64,000 bases of DNA from Agaribacillus aureus (GTDB taxonomy: Bacteria > Bacteroidota > Bacteroidia > Cytophagales > Cyclobacteriaceae), in assembly GCA_030442055.1 (NCBI GenBank), contig JAUJEB010000001.1:1860001-1924000 (forward strand), in the 5' to 3' direction. A program made the position numbers and the translations under genes. Positions within the stretch are counted from its first letter, which is position 1. Each line of letters starts with the position of its first letter. Below the pieces are notes generated by a model. That model was given only the letters and a program-made list of their open reading frames with translations, was not told the DNA's origin and did not search any database. Positions 17,341-25,542 of this stretch are shown one piece after another.

Positions 17341-17931
17341 TTAAATACGCATCTTCTCTGTTTTTCTGATCTCTTCGTGCAGGATATCGATGGCTTTCGA
17401 AATAAGATTGTAAATCGAATTAATGTTAATCGCCATGGTCTCAGCTATTTCTTTATAACTAAGGTTTAAATAAAACTTTAAATAAACGGCTTCTTTTTGT
17501 CTCCTTGTCAATGTATTCAAGGCCCGGTTGACATCGGTTTTACGTTCCTGTTTTATTTGTTCTTCTATTATTTGTTCCTCCCTGCAATAGACTACCTCCA
17601 GAGGGCGGCTTGCATCAGGTTCCTGTTGCTTTAAACGAAACTTATTGATATGCCGCACAAGCTTTCTTCGAATAGCTTTCAGCAAGTACGCCTTTACCGA
17701 GCTGGGTTCAGTCAAATTGGCCCTGCATTTCCACATTTCTACAAAAAGGTCATGGATACAGTCTTTTGCCAGGTCGGAGTCGTGATAGACCTTAAGACTA
17801 TATTGGAGCAACATCTTAAAATACCGTTGATACAGGGTAGCATAGGCCTGCTTATCACCGTTTTTAAATGCATTCCAAATTATCTCATCTTTTTTTGAAT
17901 CACCAAATGAAGTTTCTCTTATTTCAAGCAT
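17341..17931 (-). CDS. ECF RNA polymerase sigma factor (orphan)
   Basis: The 196-residue protein has a sigma region 2 (YATLYQRYFKMLLQYSLKV, then DCIHDLFVEMW, residues about 30-70) and a region 4 helix-turn-helix (LTRRQKEAVYLKFYLNLSY through ININSIYNLISKAID, about 140-190), the normal size and layout for a Bacteroidota group partnered with FecR proteins. The gene immediately downstream on its strand is oriented the other way, so it has no adjacent anti-sigma gene. The next minus-strand FecR is at 3362-4444, which lacks a sigma partner. The two may have been neighbours before the intervening block arrived (inference). Its start is divergent from the DeoR-type gene. Confidence 0.92.
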   Translation of the reverse strand: MLEIRETSFGDSKKDEIIWNAFKNGDKQAYATLYQRYFKMLLQYSLKVYHDSDLAKDCIHDLFVEMWKCRANLTEPSSVKAYLLKAIRRKLVRHINKFRLKQQEPDASRPLEVVYCREEQIIEEQIKQERKTDVNRALNTLTRRQKEAVYLKFYLNLSYKEIAETMAININSIYNLISKAIDILHEEIRKTEKMRI

Positions 17932-18090
17932 GGCGCATGCATTCTTGTTAAAATAATTTATTAGTCATTATCTATCAAAAAAAAACAAATCCATGGCTGC
18001 CGATAAATTCGGGATCATTATCTGATTTTTCGTCAACTATATTTCATTAAATAAATATATATTGCTACACAATTATTGAAACATAGTTAT

Positions 18091-18211
18091 TTTCGATTCA
18101 TTTCGAAATAAATATAAATAATAATAATATCAATATCAATAAGGTTTTAAAATTTTTTACAGCCAAAACAGAAGATAACGAAATATATTTATTAATTTTA
18201 TCGAAACTTTC
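18091..18211. promoter_or_regulatory. Candidate DeoR autoregulatory sites
   Basis: In the 300-bp AT-rich region between the sigma gene and the DeoR-type gene, TTTCGATTCATTTCGAAAT (18091-18109) holds two TTTCG words 10 bp apart. GATAACGAAAT (18173-18183) and TTTATCGAAACTTTC (18197-18211) carry the same word on the other strand, the last ending 20 bp before the ATG. Similar words lie before the PQQ dehydrogenase gene. Autoregulation is inferred; nothing else is apparent in this region. Confidence 0.4.
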
Positions 18212-18231
18212 TAATAGAATTCCTATAGAAA

Positions 18232-19011
18232 ATGCAAGCATCTGATAAAAAAACAACGGTAGAGCGCAGATCCCTCATTTTGAAGACACTGGATTCAAAA
18301 GGGCAAGTGAGTGTTAATGAATTAAGTAACACTTTTGGTGTTAGTGAAGTGACCATTCGAAATGATTTATCGCAACTGGAAGAAAAGAATATGCTTCTGC
18401 GGGCAAGAGGGGGCGCCATCAAACTGGAAAATGTAGGTTTTGATTTTGAGCTTTCTGACAAAGACAAAATTCACCTGAAGGAAAAGCAAAAGATCGGCCA
18501 AAAAGCATCTGCTTTTGTGCATGAAGGAGATACTATCATCATCGACTCCGGCACCACCTCCATGGAACTCGCCCGAAACTTAAGCCATATTAATGACCTG
18601 ACGGTTATTACCAATGCTTTAAACATCGCCACCCAACTAGCCAAAAACAAAAATATTAATACGATTATTCCGGGAGGTTTTTTAAGGAAGCAGTCCTTGT
18701 CTCTAATAGGTGCTCCGGCCGAAAGAAGTTTCAAAAACTATTATTGTGACAAGCTCTTTTTGGGTGTAGACGGATTGGATATTGATTTTGGACTGTCAAC
18801 ACCCAATGTTGAAGAAGCCCACTTGAACCAAACCATGATCGAAATTTCCAAGCAAGTTATTTTATTGGCAGATTCGAGCAAATTCCTGAGGAGAAGCCTG
18901 GCATTTATTTGCCCGGTGAGCGACATTGACATACTGATTACCGATAATGGTATCGGTCCGGAGACCAAAAGAAAGCTTGAGCATGCGGGAGTAGAAGTAA
19001 TTATCGCCTGA
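18232..19011 (+). CDS. DeoR-family transcriptional regulator
   Basis: This 259-residue repressor-type protein has an N-terminal DeoR winged helix (residues about 12-65, with VSVNELSNTFGVSEVTIRND and LLRARGGAI) and a C-terminal DeoRC sugar-phosphate sensor domain of the ribose-isomerase fold (about 85-245, with IIDSGTTSMELARNL, VITNALNIATQLA, IPGGFLRKQSLSLIG and LLADSSKF). Family members usually repress sugar catabolism genes until a sugar phosphate binds. It lies 89 bp before a Gfo/Idh oxidoreductase on the same strand. TTTCG-type repeats upstream of it and of the PQQ dehydrogenase gene suggest that it controls itself and that cluster. Confidence 0.92.
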   Translation: MQASDKKTTVERRSLILKTLDSKGQVSVNELSNTFGVSEVTIRNDLSQLEEKNMLLRARGGAIKLENVGFDFELSDKDKIHLKEKQKIGQKASAFVHEGDTIIIDSGTTSMELARNLSHINDLTVITNALNIATQLAKNKNINTIIPGGFLRKQSLSLIGAPAERSFKNYYCDKLFLGVDGLDIDFGLSTPNVEEAHLNQTMIEISKQVILLADSSKFLRRSLAFICPVSDIDILITDNGIGPETKRKLEHAGVEVIIA

Positions 19012-19100
19012 TTGCATGGATTTCGCAAGTGATCGATTATGTTAAAATTTATAGCTACCGGCAAATCCGGCAATTAACCGTAATATAAAATTAACCTTCA

Positions 19101-20114
19101 ATGACCATGAATCCCTTTAGCCGTCGAAATTTCATTAAAAGCTCAGCGTTTGGTATGTTAGGTGCCGGGCTTATCAGCACTGACAGCCTATCCGGTTCAT
19201 TTAAACAAAAGGGGAAAGGAAAAATTGGTATCATAGGCCTGGATACTTCTCACAGTCCCGCTTTTGCCAAATACATCAACAGCAAAGAGAACAGCTTTCA
19301 GGTAACGACGGCCTACACCGACGTAAGTAAAGACATCCCTGCCAGCTTCAACCGTGTCGAAAAATTCAAGACACAAATCAAAGATATGGGCATAAACATC
19401 GTCGGTTCCATAGAAGAGCTGCTGGAATCTGTGGATTTTGTCCTGCTGGAAACCGTTGATGGCCGCCGTCATCTGGAACAGGCCAAAAAGGTTTTTAAAT
19501 CTGGAAAGCGGGTTTTCATAGACAAACCTGTAGCCGGATCCCTCCGGGATGCGGTCGCCATTTTTAATCTTGCCAAAAAGCATAACATTCCTACCTTTTC
19601 CAGTTCCGGCACCCGCTTTATGAGTGAGGTGCAGGCGGTAAGGAATGGTAAGATCGGCGAGGTCATGGGTGCAGATTCTTATGGTCCGCTGAAACTCGAA
19701 CCTACCCATCCCGATCTCTTCTGGTATGGGATTCACGGGGTGGAAATATTATTTACCGTCATGAGAACCGGCTGCCAACGGGTAAGAAGAATCGTCACCG
19801 AGCACTATGATCAGGTGACTGGCGATTGGGGCGATGGCCGCATTGGCGCTTTTCGGGGTATTAAAAAGGGGAAACAAGCTTATGGAGGACAGGCATTTGG
19901 ATCGGAAGGCGTCAGCTATTTAGGTGGGTGGGAAAGTTATGATGCCATGATCGATGTGATATTGCACTATTTTACAACAGGAGAAGTGCCGGTGAATCCC
20001 GATGAAACGCTAGAAATATACGCTTTTATGGATGCAGCTCACGAAAGCTTCCGTCAAAATGGGGCATGGATTAGTCTGGAGTCAGTATTGGAAAAAGCCC
20101 AACAGTACAAATAG
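19101..20114 (+). CDS. Gfo/Idh/MocA-family oxidoreductase with Tat-like signal and variant nucleotide motif
   Basis: The 337-residue protein has a twin-arginine-like leader (SRRNFIKSSAFGMLGAGL) and a Rossmann N-terminal domain beginning GKIGIIGLDTSHSPAF. The usual GxGxxG/A dinucleotide loop is replaced by GLDTSHS, and the usual EKP by DKP (VFIDKPVAG). A C-terminal alpha/beta dimerisation domain includes FWYGIHGVEILFTVM. Gfo/Idh enzymes oxidise or epimerise sugars and inositols with NAD(P), and exported ones can carry their own cofactor. The catalytic KP pair is kept. It may be co-transcribed with the DeoR-type gene 89 bp upstream. Substrate unknown. An ATG two codons further in (19107) is equally plausible as start. 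Confidence 0.85.
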   Translation: MTMNPFSRRNFIKSSAFGMLGAGLISTDSLSGSFKQKGKGKIGIIGLDTSHSPAFAKYINSKENSFQVTTAYTDVSKDIPASFNRVEKFKTQIKDMGINIVGSIEELLESVDFVLLETVDGRRHLEQAKKVFKSGKRVFIDKPVAGSLRDAVAIFNLAKKHNIPTFSSSGTRFMSEVQAVRNGKIGEVMGADSYGPLKLEPTHPDLFWYGIHGVEILFTVMRTGCQRVRRIVTEHYDQVTGDWGDGRIGAFRGIKKGKQAYGGQAFGSEGVSYLGGWESYDAMIDVILHYFTTGEVPVNPDETLEIYAFMDAAHESFRQNGAWISLESVLEKAQQYK

Positions 20115-20159
20115 AGGATCATGGCACCTCGTCCTTTGAACGGATAGTGCTGCAACAAG

Positions 20160-20849
20160 CTAAGGCTGTCCAAAATTATATGGATTCCTTTTGTTATAAA
20201 GCCCGAGGTAAATCATTAATTCATCATTTTTAATTCTTGTCGAGGAAAAATACTTGTCCTGGTTGATAAACGATTTAAGTGTCTTTGGCGCACCGTCAAC
20301 ACTATAGATCTTACCATTGCCTAAGTAGAGTACGTACTCCGGAACATGGGGTCCGACAGAGATCTCATAAACATTAATATTCATTCCCGGAACAAAAACG
20401 TGGGTAAAAGCCTCTACCTTTTTGGCATTTCTGTAGAAAGATCTGTTATAGGTCTGAAGAAAATAATTACAAAAATAGCCTACCCGGTGAATTCGGTAAA
20501 AGTTGGATACCGGGTAGTGATTCTTTTTATTTTTGATTGATTTGTGATTAATAAACATGACGCCGTCCAAACAAATAAACAACACTTTGTAGGATGAAAT
20601 AGAATTATCTTCTTCCTCAGAGCCATATTTTATCCGTTTCATTCGAATAACAGAGCCATTTCCAATACGGCCCAATTCGTTTTTATCCAGTGGAATGGAA
20701 GGATTATTGGTTTTGAACTCCTCCAAGCTTAAATAAAGGCCATCTTTAAACTGAAACTGGTTGACGGTATCACCTTTTTCCTGGCCTGCCAGCGCGGGAG
20801 ATAAAAAAACGAACAACCAAAAAAATATCTTGTGCCTAAAAATCGTCAT
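20160..20849 (-). CDS. Exported protein of unknown function
   Basis: I do not recognise this 229-residue protein. It has a clear signal peptide (hydrophobic IFFWLFVFLSPALAGQ, residues about 8-24) and no later membrane segment. The mature part begins with FQFKDGLYLSLEEFKTNNPS, a type of opening shared by several uncharacterised exported Bacteroidota proteins. The rest is rich in aromatic and basic residues, with no repeat or evident catalytic motif. It is convergent with the Gfo/Idh gene (46 bp) and lies downstream of the small HTH gene on the same strand (108 bp), with which it may be co-transcribed. Coding is supported by length and the signal peptide. Confidence 0.7.
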   Translation of the reverse strand: MTIFRHKIFFWLFVFLSPALAGQEKGDTVNQFQFKDGLYLSLEEFKTNNPSIPLDKNELGRIGNGSVIRMKRIKYGSEEEDNSISSYKVLFICLDGVMFINHKSIKNKKNHYPVSNFYRIHRVGYFCNYFLQTYNRSFYRNAKKVEAFTHVFVPGMNINVYEISVGPHVPEYVLYLGNGKIYSVDGAPKTLKSFINQDKYFSSTRIKNDELMIYLGLYNKRNPYNFGQP

Positions 20850-20957
20850 TTAGCTGTCAAAATTTCAAATCTACTGTTTAGGCCTGATTATTTTAAACAA
20901 ACCTTATCCGGAGTATTACATGTGATTTGAAATCCGGGTTTTAGCTAAGTGGTAATA

Positions 20958-21341
20958 TCAGTTATTTCCATTGTCCGAATGACCTGCCCCGTTTTGATCT
21001 GACAGTCTCTTATTTTCCGCTCTCAATTCATTAATTATCCTATAGGCCTTCAGCAATTCATCTTTCAACTCGTCTAGCTCCCTGGCAAGTTCTTCCTTTG
21101 TTTTCTGGCTATTATAAGGCCCTACGGGTTCCTGCATCAATTTTTTGAGTTCCGGAAAATCTTTTCTAAAGTCATAAAATATCGCTTTGCCAATCTTCAG
21201 AATGATATCCCAATCCAACTTGTCATGGTTAAATTTCCAGTATAATGTACGAACCGGGACATTGATCTTTTCCGCCACCCTGACCATTGGAATCATGCTT
21301 TCATCGATCCTTTGCCTTACTATTTCTGACTTTGTACTCAT
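20958..21341 (-). CDS. Small helix-turn-helix protein with C-terminal coiled coil
   Basis: The ATG at 21341 is preferred; an upstream start at 21404 would add 21 residues of low plausibility. The 127-residue product starts with MSTKSEIVRQRIDESMIPMV and has a Cro/CI-like fold: VAEKINVPVRTLYWKFN reads as the helix-turn-helix, followed by DWDIILKIGKAI. Residues about 75-115 form a heptad-rich coiled coil (TKEELARELDELKDELLKA, then INELRAENKRL), and the end is a polar tail. It probably binds DNA as a dimer. Three palindromes lie just upstream (21396-21459), so autoregulation is likely. A phage or plasmid origin is possible, but no other such genes are present. Confidence 0.72.
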   Translation of the reverse strand: MSTKSEIVRQRIDESMIPMVRVAEKINVPVRTLYWKFNHDKLDWDIILKIGKAIFYDFRKDFPELKKLMQEPVGPYNSQKTKEELARELDELKDELLKAYRIINELRAENKRLSDQNGAGHSDNGNN

Positions 21342-21395
21342 TCGCGCAAAATAAATTGTATCATGGAGTAATTCCCGATCAAAATAAATGTAAAT

Positions 21396-21459
21396 ATTTT
21401 GCAAAATTTACTAGTAATTGCGCAATAATTAAGCAATATTTGCTAAACCTTGCTTAATT
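21396..21459. promoter_or_regulatory. Three spaced palindromes upstream of HTH gene
   Basis: ATTTTGCAAAAT (21396-21407) and ATTGCGCAAT (21417-21426) are perfect palindromes, and AATTAAGCAA/TTGCTTAATT (21427-21436 and 21450-21459) is a perfect inverted repeat. All contain TTGC/GCAA, and their centres are spaced about 20 and 22 bp, close to two helical turns. This looks like an operator array for a dimeric regulator. The rest of the gap to 21764 holds no other feature that I can support. Confidence 0.5.
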
Positions 21460-21764
21460 GAATAGGGTTATTGCCGAATCCATTTAAAAATAGCATAGAA
21501 ATGAGCAAAGACAGAGAACCTTAGGACATCGGAACAAACAAAGCCAGCGAAAGTCTACCGGCTTAAAACAACCATTTTGCCAGTGCAAACCACTTGGTCG
21601 CAGGCTAATAAACTATCGGCATCCCTATTTCAGGAAAAGCAATAGCTAACCTACATTTTTTCAATAATTATCCAGTGTTGCAAATGAACTACCTGACATG
21701 ATCACGGTCATGGAGGGCAACTATTTTTAGAGCAGACAAATCAACTTTTAACTCAAAAAATGTT

Positions 21765-22034
21765 ATGTATTCAAATTTTACCTTATTACAATTATTAAAA
21801 GAAATGAATTTATCTTTAAATGCCAGCCAAATATCCAAACTGGGCATTGCCATTAGCAAATATGCCCGGTCAAACCGAATTCGGTACACCAAAGTAAGGC
21901 AAGTTGAAAACGGCTATTCAGTCAAGGCAAATTTATATCCATTTGAAAGTAAGTTCGCTATAAGAGGAGCTGTCAAAAAATACCTGGGGGTCGCGCCCAA
22001 GCGGCACAAAAGGATTCGCTACCAAAAGGTGTAA
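21765..22034 (+). CDS. Small basic protein of unknown function (89 residues)
   Basis: The product is strongly basic, with an N-terminal helix (FTLLQLLKEMNLSLNAS), a mid-part SKYARSNRIRYTKVRQVENG, a likely beta-strand VKANLYPFESKF and a basic tail (PKRHKRIRYQ). The shape and charge fit a small nucleic-acid-binding protein, but I recognise no family. It is preceded by an AT-rich leader and followed by 440 bp without a gene. The composition is protein-like and the frame starts at a good ATG, so I treat it as a real small gene. It is divergent from the HTH gene, and both may belong to one accessory island. Confidence 0.55.
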   Translation: MYSNFTLLQLLKEMNLSLNASQISKLGIAISKYARSNRIRYTKVRQVENGYSVKANLYPFESKFAIRGAVKKYLGVAPKRHKRIRYQKV

Positions 22035-22500
22035 TTACTGTGACTATCAACAAATGACTTCAGGCCGTATAGAAATTTCATATTGTTAAAAAAAATGGAA
22101 CTGAATAAATACCTTTATTTTTCAATTGTATTGTTGCAGGATATCCGGCATTTATTCTTTTCCATGTAAGCATTAAAAGTCAGCAATTCGAGCACAACGA
22201 AAACCGGGAGCCACCGGGCTGCGGTCTAACCTTTACGATATAAATTAATACAAGCAGGGGAATGATTGTTAATGAACTGATTTTGCATTATATTTAGTCT
22301 TTCACTTTATCTTCTTTAAAGGTTTTAATTAAATCTTAAATTTTTTGCCTGCTGATTTTAAGCCTTTATCTAAGCGTACCGGCTTCATTCAGTCAGGTTA
22401 AAAGTTACATTTTTCACTGATTTCTATAATTGATCACATCGATGAGATAATCTGTTATTAATGCTCATCTGAATGATTGGAAACTTCAAAAGTTAAAAGC
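22035..22500. other. Gene-free stretch, nothing recognised
   Basis: About 465 AT-rich bases between the small basic gene and the second Gfo/Idh gene. I see no credible reading frame, RNA gene or strong hairpin. A TTG at 22477 could extend the following gene by eight codons, but the ATG at 22501 fits better. Confidence 0.6.
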
Positions 22501-23727
22501 ATGACATATACGAATAAAAACCTGGGGAGAAGAAAATTCATCAAGCGCAGCGGCATGGCCTTGACGGTAGGCGTAGCCAGTTCTGCGGCAGGATTAGCCC
22601 TTTCACAAAAGGTAAGTACCAATGACATCATTAATCTTGGGATTATCGGTACCGGTCAAAGGGGTACTGGTATTGCATCAGTCTTAAAAAACCTGCCCGG
22701 CTATAGGTTAATGGCCTGCTGTGATATCCTTCCCGAAAGGCTTCAGAAGTGCCTAAGCCTGGCCGACAAAGATGCAAAAGGTTATGATGATTACAGAAAA
22801 CTGCTGGCCGATGAATCTTTGGATGCTGTTATTATTTCCACTCCGTTATCCTTGCACTATCAAATGGCGCTGGCAGCCATTGAAAATAACAAACATATCT
22901 ATTGCGAGAAAACCATGGTATATGATTATCAACAGGCAAGGGAAATTCAGCATAGCCTAAAAGATTACAATAGCATATTTCAGGTTGGACATCAATACCG
23001 CAGTGCGCCAATGTATCATAAAATCAAAGAAATTTTGTCTAAAAAGCGTATCGGTAAAGTCCATCACTTCAGATGCCAGTATCACAGGAATAATAATTGG
23101 CGAAGGCCTGTCGACGATCCGAGAAATGAAAAGATAATCAATTGGAGAATGTACAAAGCGTTTTCCAAAGGGCTGACGGCCGAATTGAGCTCACATCAGA
23201 TAGATATTGTAAACTGGATGACCGGACACGTTCCTACCCGGGTAACTGGTTTTGGCGGAATAGATTACTGGCAGGACGGAAGGGAAACCTACGACAACAT
23301 TAACCTGATTTACGAATATCCAAACGGTATAAAAGCCAACTTTACTTCCATACTTAGCAACGCCTACAACGGGTATAAGATTACTATCCTTGGAGACAAG
23401 GGAACCATCGTTATCGGTCGCGATAAAGCATGGATGTATCCTGAAGCAGTAGCTTCTGACAATCCTGCAAACGAAATTGGAGTTGTGGACGGGGTTTCTG
23501 GCGCGACGATTAAGAACTGGACGCAAGGAAAGCCAATAGAAATACAATTTGAAGATAACGGATTGAGTCCTACCGTCTACGCATTGATGGATTTTGCAAA
23601 GAGTATCCGGGAAAACAAAAGACCTGCTTCCAATGAACTGACAGGGAAAAATGCCGCGATCGCCGTGCATATGGGATGTGAAGCTATGGAAACCGGGCAG
23701 ATGATTTATTGGAAAGACAAGACGTAA
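22501..23727 (+). CDS. Gfo/Idh/MocA-family oxidoreductase with Tat signal
   Basis: The 408-residue protein (ATG at 22501) has a twin-arginine leader (GRRKFIKRSGMALTVGVASS), a canonical nucleotide loop (LGIIGTGQRGTGIAS), the catalytic lysine in YCEKTMVYD (EKT in place of EKP) and the C-terminal dimer domain with the H-x-x-D segment LSSHQIDIVNWM. This matches exported Gfo/Idh proteins common in polysaccharide-degrading Bacteroidota, several of which act on glycosides with bound NAD. It stands alone between an unannotated gap and a convergent glutaredoxin-like gene (21 bp). Substrate is not evident. It is canonical, whereas the copy at 19101 has an altered nucleotide motif. Confidence 0.9.
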   Translation: MTYTNKNLGRRKFIKRSGMALTVGVASSAAGLALSQKVSTNDIINLGIIGTGQRGTGIASVLKNLPGYRLMACCDILPERLQKCLSLADKDAKGYDDYRKLLADESLDAVIISTPLSLHYQMALAAIENNKHIYCEKTMVYDYQQAREIQHSLKDYNSIFQVGHQYRSAPMYHKIKEILSKKRIGKVHHFRCQYHRNNNWRRPVDDPRNEKIINWRMYKAFSKGLTAELSSHQIDIVNWMTGHVPTRVTGFGGIDYWQDGRETYDNINLIYEYPNGIKANFTSILSNAYNGYKITILGDKGTIVIGRDKAWMYPEAVASDNPANEIGVVDGVSGATIKNWTQGKPIEIQFEDNGLSPTVYALMDFAKSIRENKRPASNELTGKNAAIAVHMGCEAMETGQMIYWKDKT

Positions 23728-23748
23728 TTCAACGGCTTAAAAGTATTT

Positions 23749-24003
23749 TCAAAGCAATTGATATTTTTCCAGTAACGCATTCAATTCCGGTATGGAAGGA
23801 TTCTTTAAGTGTTCGTCACCTATTATGACAGTTGGGAACTTCAGCTTGCCCTGATATAGGTTTTTTACATCCTCTGCAGCCTTCTGGTCTGTTTCGACGT
23901 TGTAATCCTCGAACTCAATCCATTTGGACTGCAGGTAATTGCGCAAGTTGGCTGACTTAGAACACCAACCGGTACCATACAGTTTTATTACGATTTTACT
24001 CAT
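23749..24003 (-). CDS. Glutaredoxin-like protein with C-x-x-S motif
   Basis: This 84-residue thioredoxin-fold protein has the active-site segment YGTGWCSKSANLRNYLQS: a CKxS-like monothiol arrangement, with Cys followed by Ser three residues later instead of a second Cys. Further matches are FPTVIIGDEHLKNPS (cis-Pro loop) and the C-terminal helix. Monothiol proteins of this type may reduce mixed disulfides or carry iron-sulfur clusters. Its ATG overlaps the last 8 bp of the antiporter gene, so the two are translationally coupled. Coupling suggests redox or thiol gating of the transporter, in line with glutathione-regulated Kef systems; this is inference. Confidence 0.82.
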   Translation of the reverse strand: MSKIVIKLYGTGWCSKSANLRNYLQSKWIEFEDYNVETDQKAAEDVKNLYQGKLKFPTVIIGDEHLKNPSIPELNALLEKYQLL

Positions 24004-25189
24004 CTGATTTTTTTTTCTTTAAACGTAGTTGCGCGAAACCCGGCTGAATCTTCTCTGCATTATTGACGATGAAGGGCGTAACGCTCATCAAAAGAATACT
24101 AACTGCCAGGAAAATTTGATAGTTAATATCGCTTATTAATTGATATTTAAGGCCGCTTTGAGCCAGCACAAATGAGAATTCTCCGATCTGAGCAATAGAA
24201 AACCCTGCGGCTATAGCGGTTTTCCAGGATAATTTAAGTGTTTTGGCGGCAATAATCCCCGCCACAGCCTTAACGATCATGGTAAAAAAGAACCAAAACA
24301 GAATTAAATGAAAATGGGTGATGAACACTTTATAATCCAGCAACATCCCCATGGAAATGAAAAAGAAGCTGATAAATACGTACCTGAACGGCAGAAAACA
24401 TGAAATAGCTAGTCTGTTATAATCCGTTTCGGCAATAATAAGCCCAGCGATAAAAGCGCCAAGCGCCAGTGACAGGCCCAGGCTGGAAGTAAGTAGCGCT
24501 ACACCAATCACAATGAATATAGTGGCTATTAAAAATACTTCCTGGCTTTGAATCTTTCTGACCTGATGCAAAAAACGCGGGATAACAAAACGGGCCAGAA
24601 GATAGGAAAATGCTCCCATCAAAATGAGCTTCCCTAACAACAATAGTAAGTCATAAACAGGGTTGCCTCCCTCTCCTGCTAAAATCGGTGTTAGCAACAT
24701 CAACGGTACGATAATAATATCCTGAAAAAGCAACACAGCCAGGATAAACTTGCCATGAGGTGTGTTGATTTTGTTATGATCCTGGAGTGTCTTGATGACA
24801 ATGGCGGTGCTGCTAAGCGCGTAGAGAAAACCCCAAAAGAAACTTTCCTCCAAGCTGGGACGTGTAATGAGCCAAATCAATGTTGCGGTAATAAAAATAG
24901 TAGACAATACCTGCACCGGTCCTCCCATTAATACATACCTTTTAATTTTTTTCAGATTGCTAAAAGAAAATTCCAAGCCAACAGTAAAAAGTAGGAGGAT
25001 AACGCCAATTTCAGCATACATTTCTACGGTATGTGTGTCTTTAAGGAGACCGGTAGTATTGGGGCTTAAAATGATACCTGTAATCAGATAGCCGATAATG
25101 TAAGGACTTTTTAAAAAATTACAGATCATAATGATCAGGATAGCGATACCAAAAATGATGAAGATATTCAGGAGTATGTGTAAGTCCAT
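23996..25189 (-). CDS. Cation/proton antiporter, CPA2/Kef type
   Basis: The 397-residue inner-membrane protein is almost wholly hydrophobic, with about 12 membrane segments, and carries family hallmarks: SPYIIGYLITGIILSPNTTG near the N-terminus, GVILLLFTVGLEFS, SSTAIVIKTLQD, LSLALGAFIAGLIIAE and AQIGEFSFVLAQSG. These match Na+/H+ exchanger domains of KefB/KefC-like proteins that exchange K+ or Na+ for protons. It ends shortly after the last membrane segment, so the C-terminal RCK/TrkA-N regulatory domain of full-length Kef proteins is absent. The overlapping glutaredoxin-like gene may supply a redox-sensing partner in its place. Confidence 0.9.
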   Translation of the reverse strand: MDLHILLNIFIIFGIAILIIMICNFLKSPYIIGYLITGIILSPNTTGLLKDTHTVEMYAEIGVILLLFTVGLEFSFSNLKKIKRYVLMGGPVQVLSTIFITATLIWLITRPSLEESFFWGFLYALSSTAIVIKTLQDHNKINTPHGKFILAVLLFQDIIIVPLMLLTPILAGEGGNPVYDLLLLLGKLILMGAFSYLLARFVIPRFLHQVRKIQSQEVFLIATIFIVIGVALLTSSLGLSLALGAFIAGLIIAETDYNRLAISCFLPFRYVFISFFFISMGMLLDYKVFITHFHLILFWFFFTMIVKAVAGIIAAKTLKLSWKTAIAAGFSIAQIGEFSFVLAQSGLKYQLISDINYQIFLAVSILLMSVTPFIVNNAEKIQPGFAQLRLKKKKSDE

Positions 25190-25542
25190 AAGTCAGCTAA
25201 AGTTCATACAAAGCTAAAATAAAAACGGGGCAAAAAAATAATGCCCATATTATGATTTTGTTTGCTCATCATATTAAAATTTATCCTGAAAAAGTTGATG
25301 CAGTCCTAAAAAAGGAATCTCAGCTGATTTATTGTCAATAAAATTTTCTAAGATCAGTAGGGCTACAATCAGTTGCCATTGGCAATGAGCAGCAATTACC
25401 TGTAAATCTTATACAAAGAAACCCTGGCTTTGTGGCCAGAGCTCGATGTGTTGGTGATTACTTTCTAATTCTAAAATAGCCAGGGAGTTTGGATGGTTTT
25501 AAGGTGCGAATTGCGTATCAAGTGATCTTATGGCGACCCGGC
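25190..25542. other. Gene-free stretch with possible gene remnant
   Basis: One frame runs from an ATG at 25252 to a TAG at 25477-25479 with a single internal stop (TAA at 25339-25341). The second part reads protein-like (for example LPVNLIQRNPGFVARARCVG), so a decayed short gene is possible. Length alone does not exclude chance. TTGCCATTGGCAA near 25373 is a small palindrome. No terminator is evident. Confidence 0.3.

Noticed and set aside
25252-25479. Frame with one internal stop resembling a pseudogene
   Set aside because: Short, not matched to a family, and of a length that can arise by chance. Listed only as a gap note.
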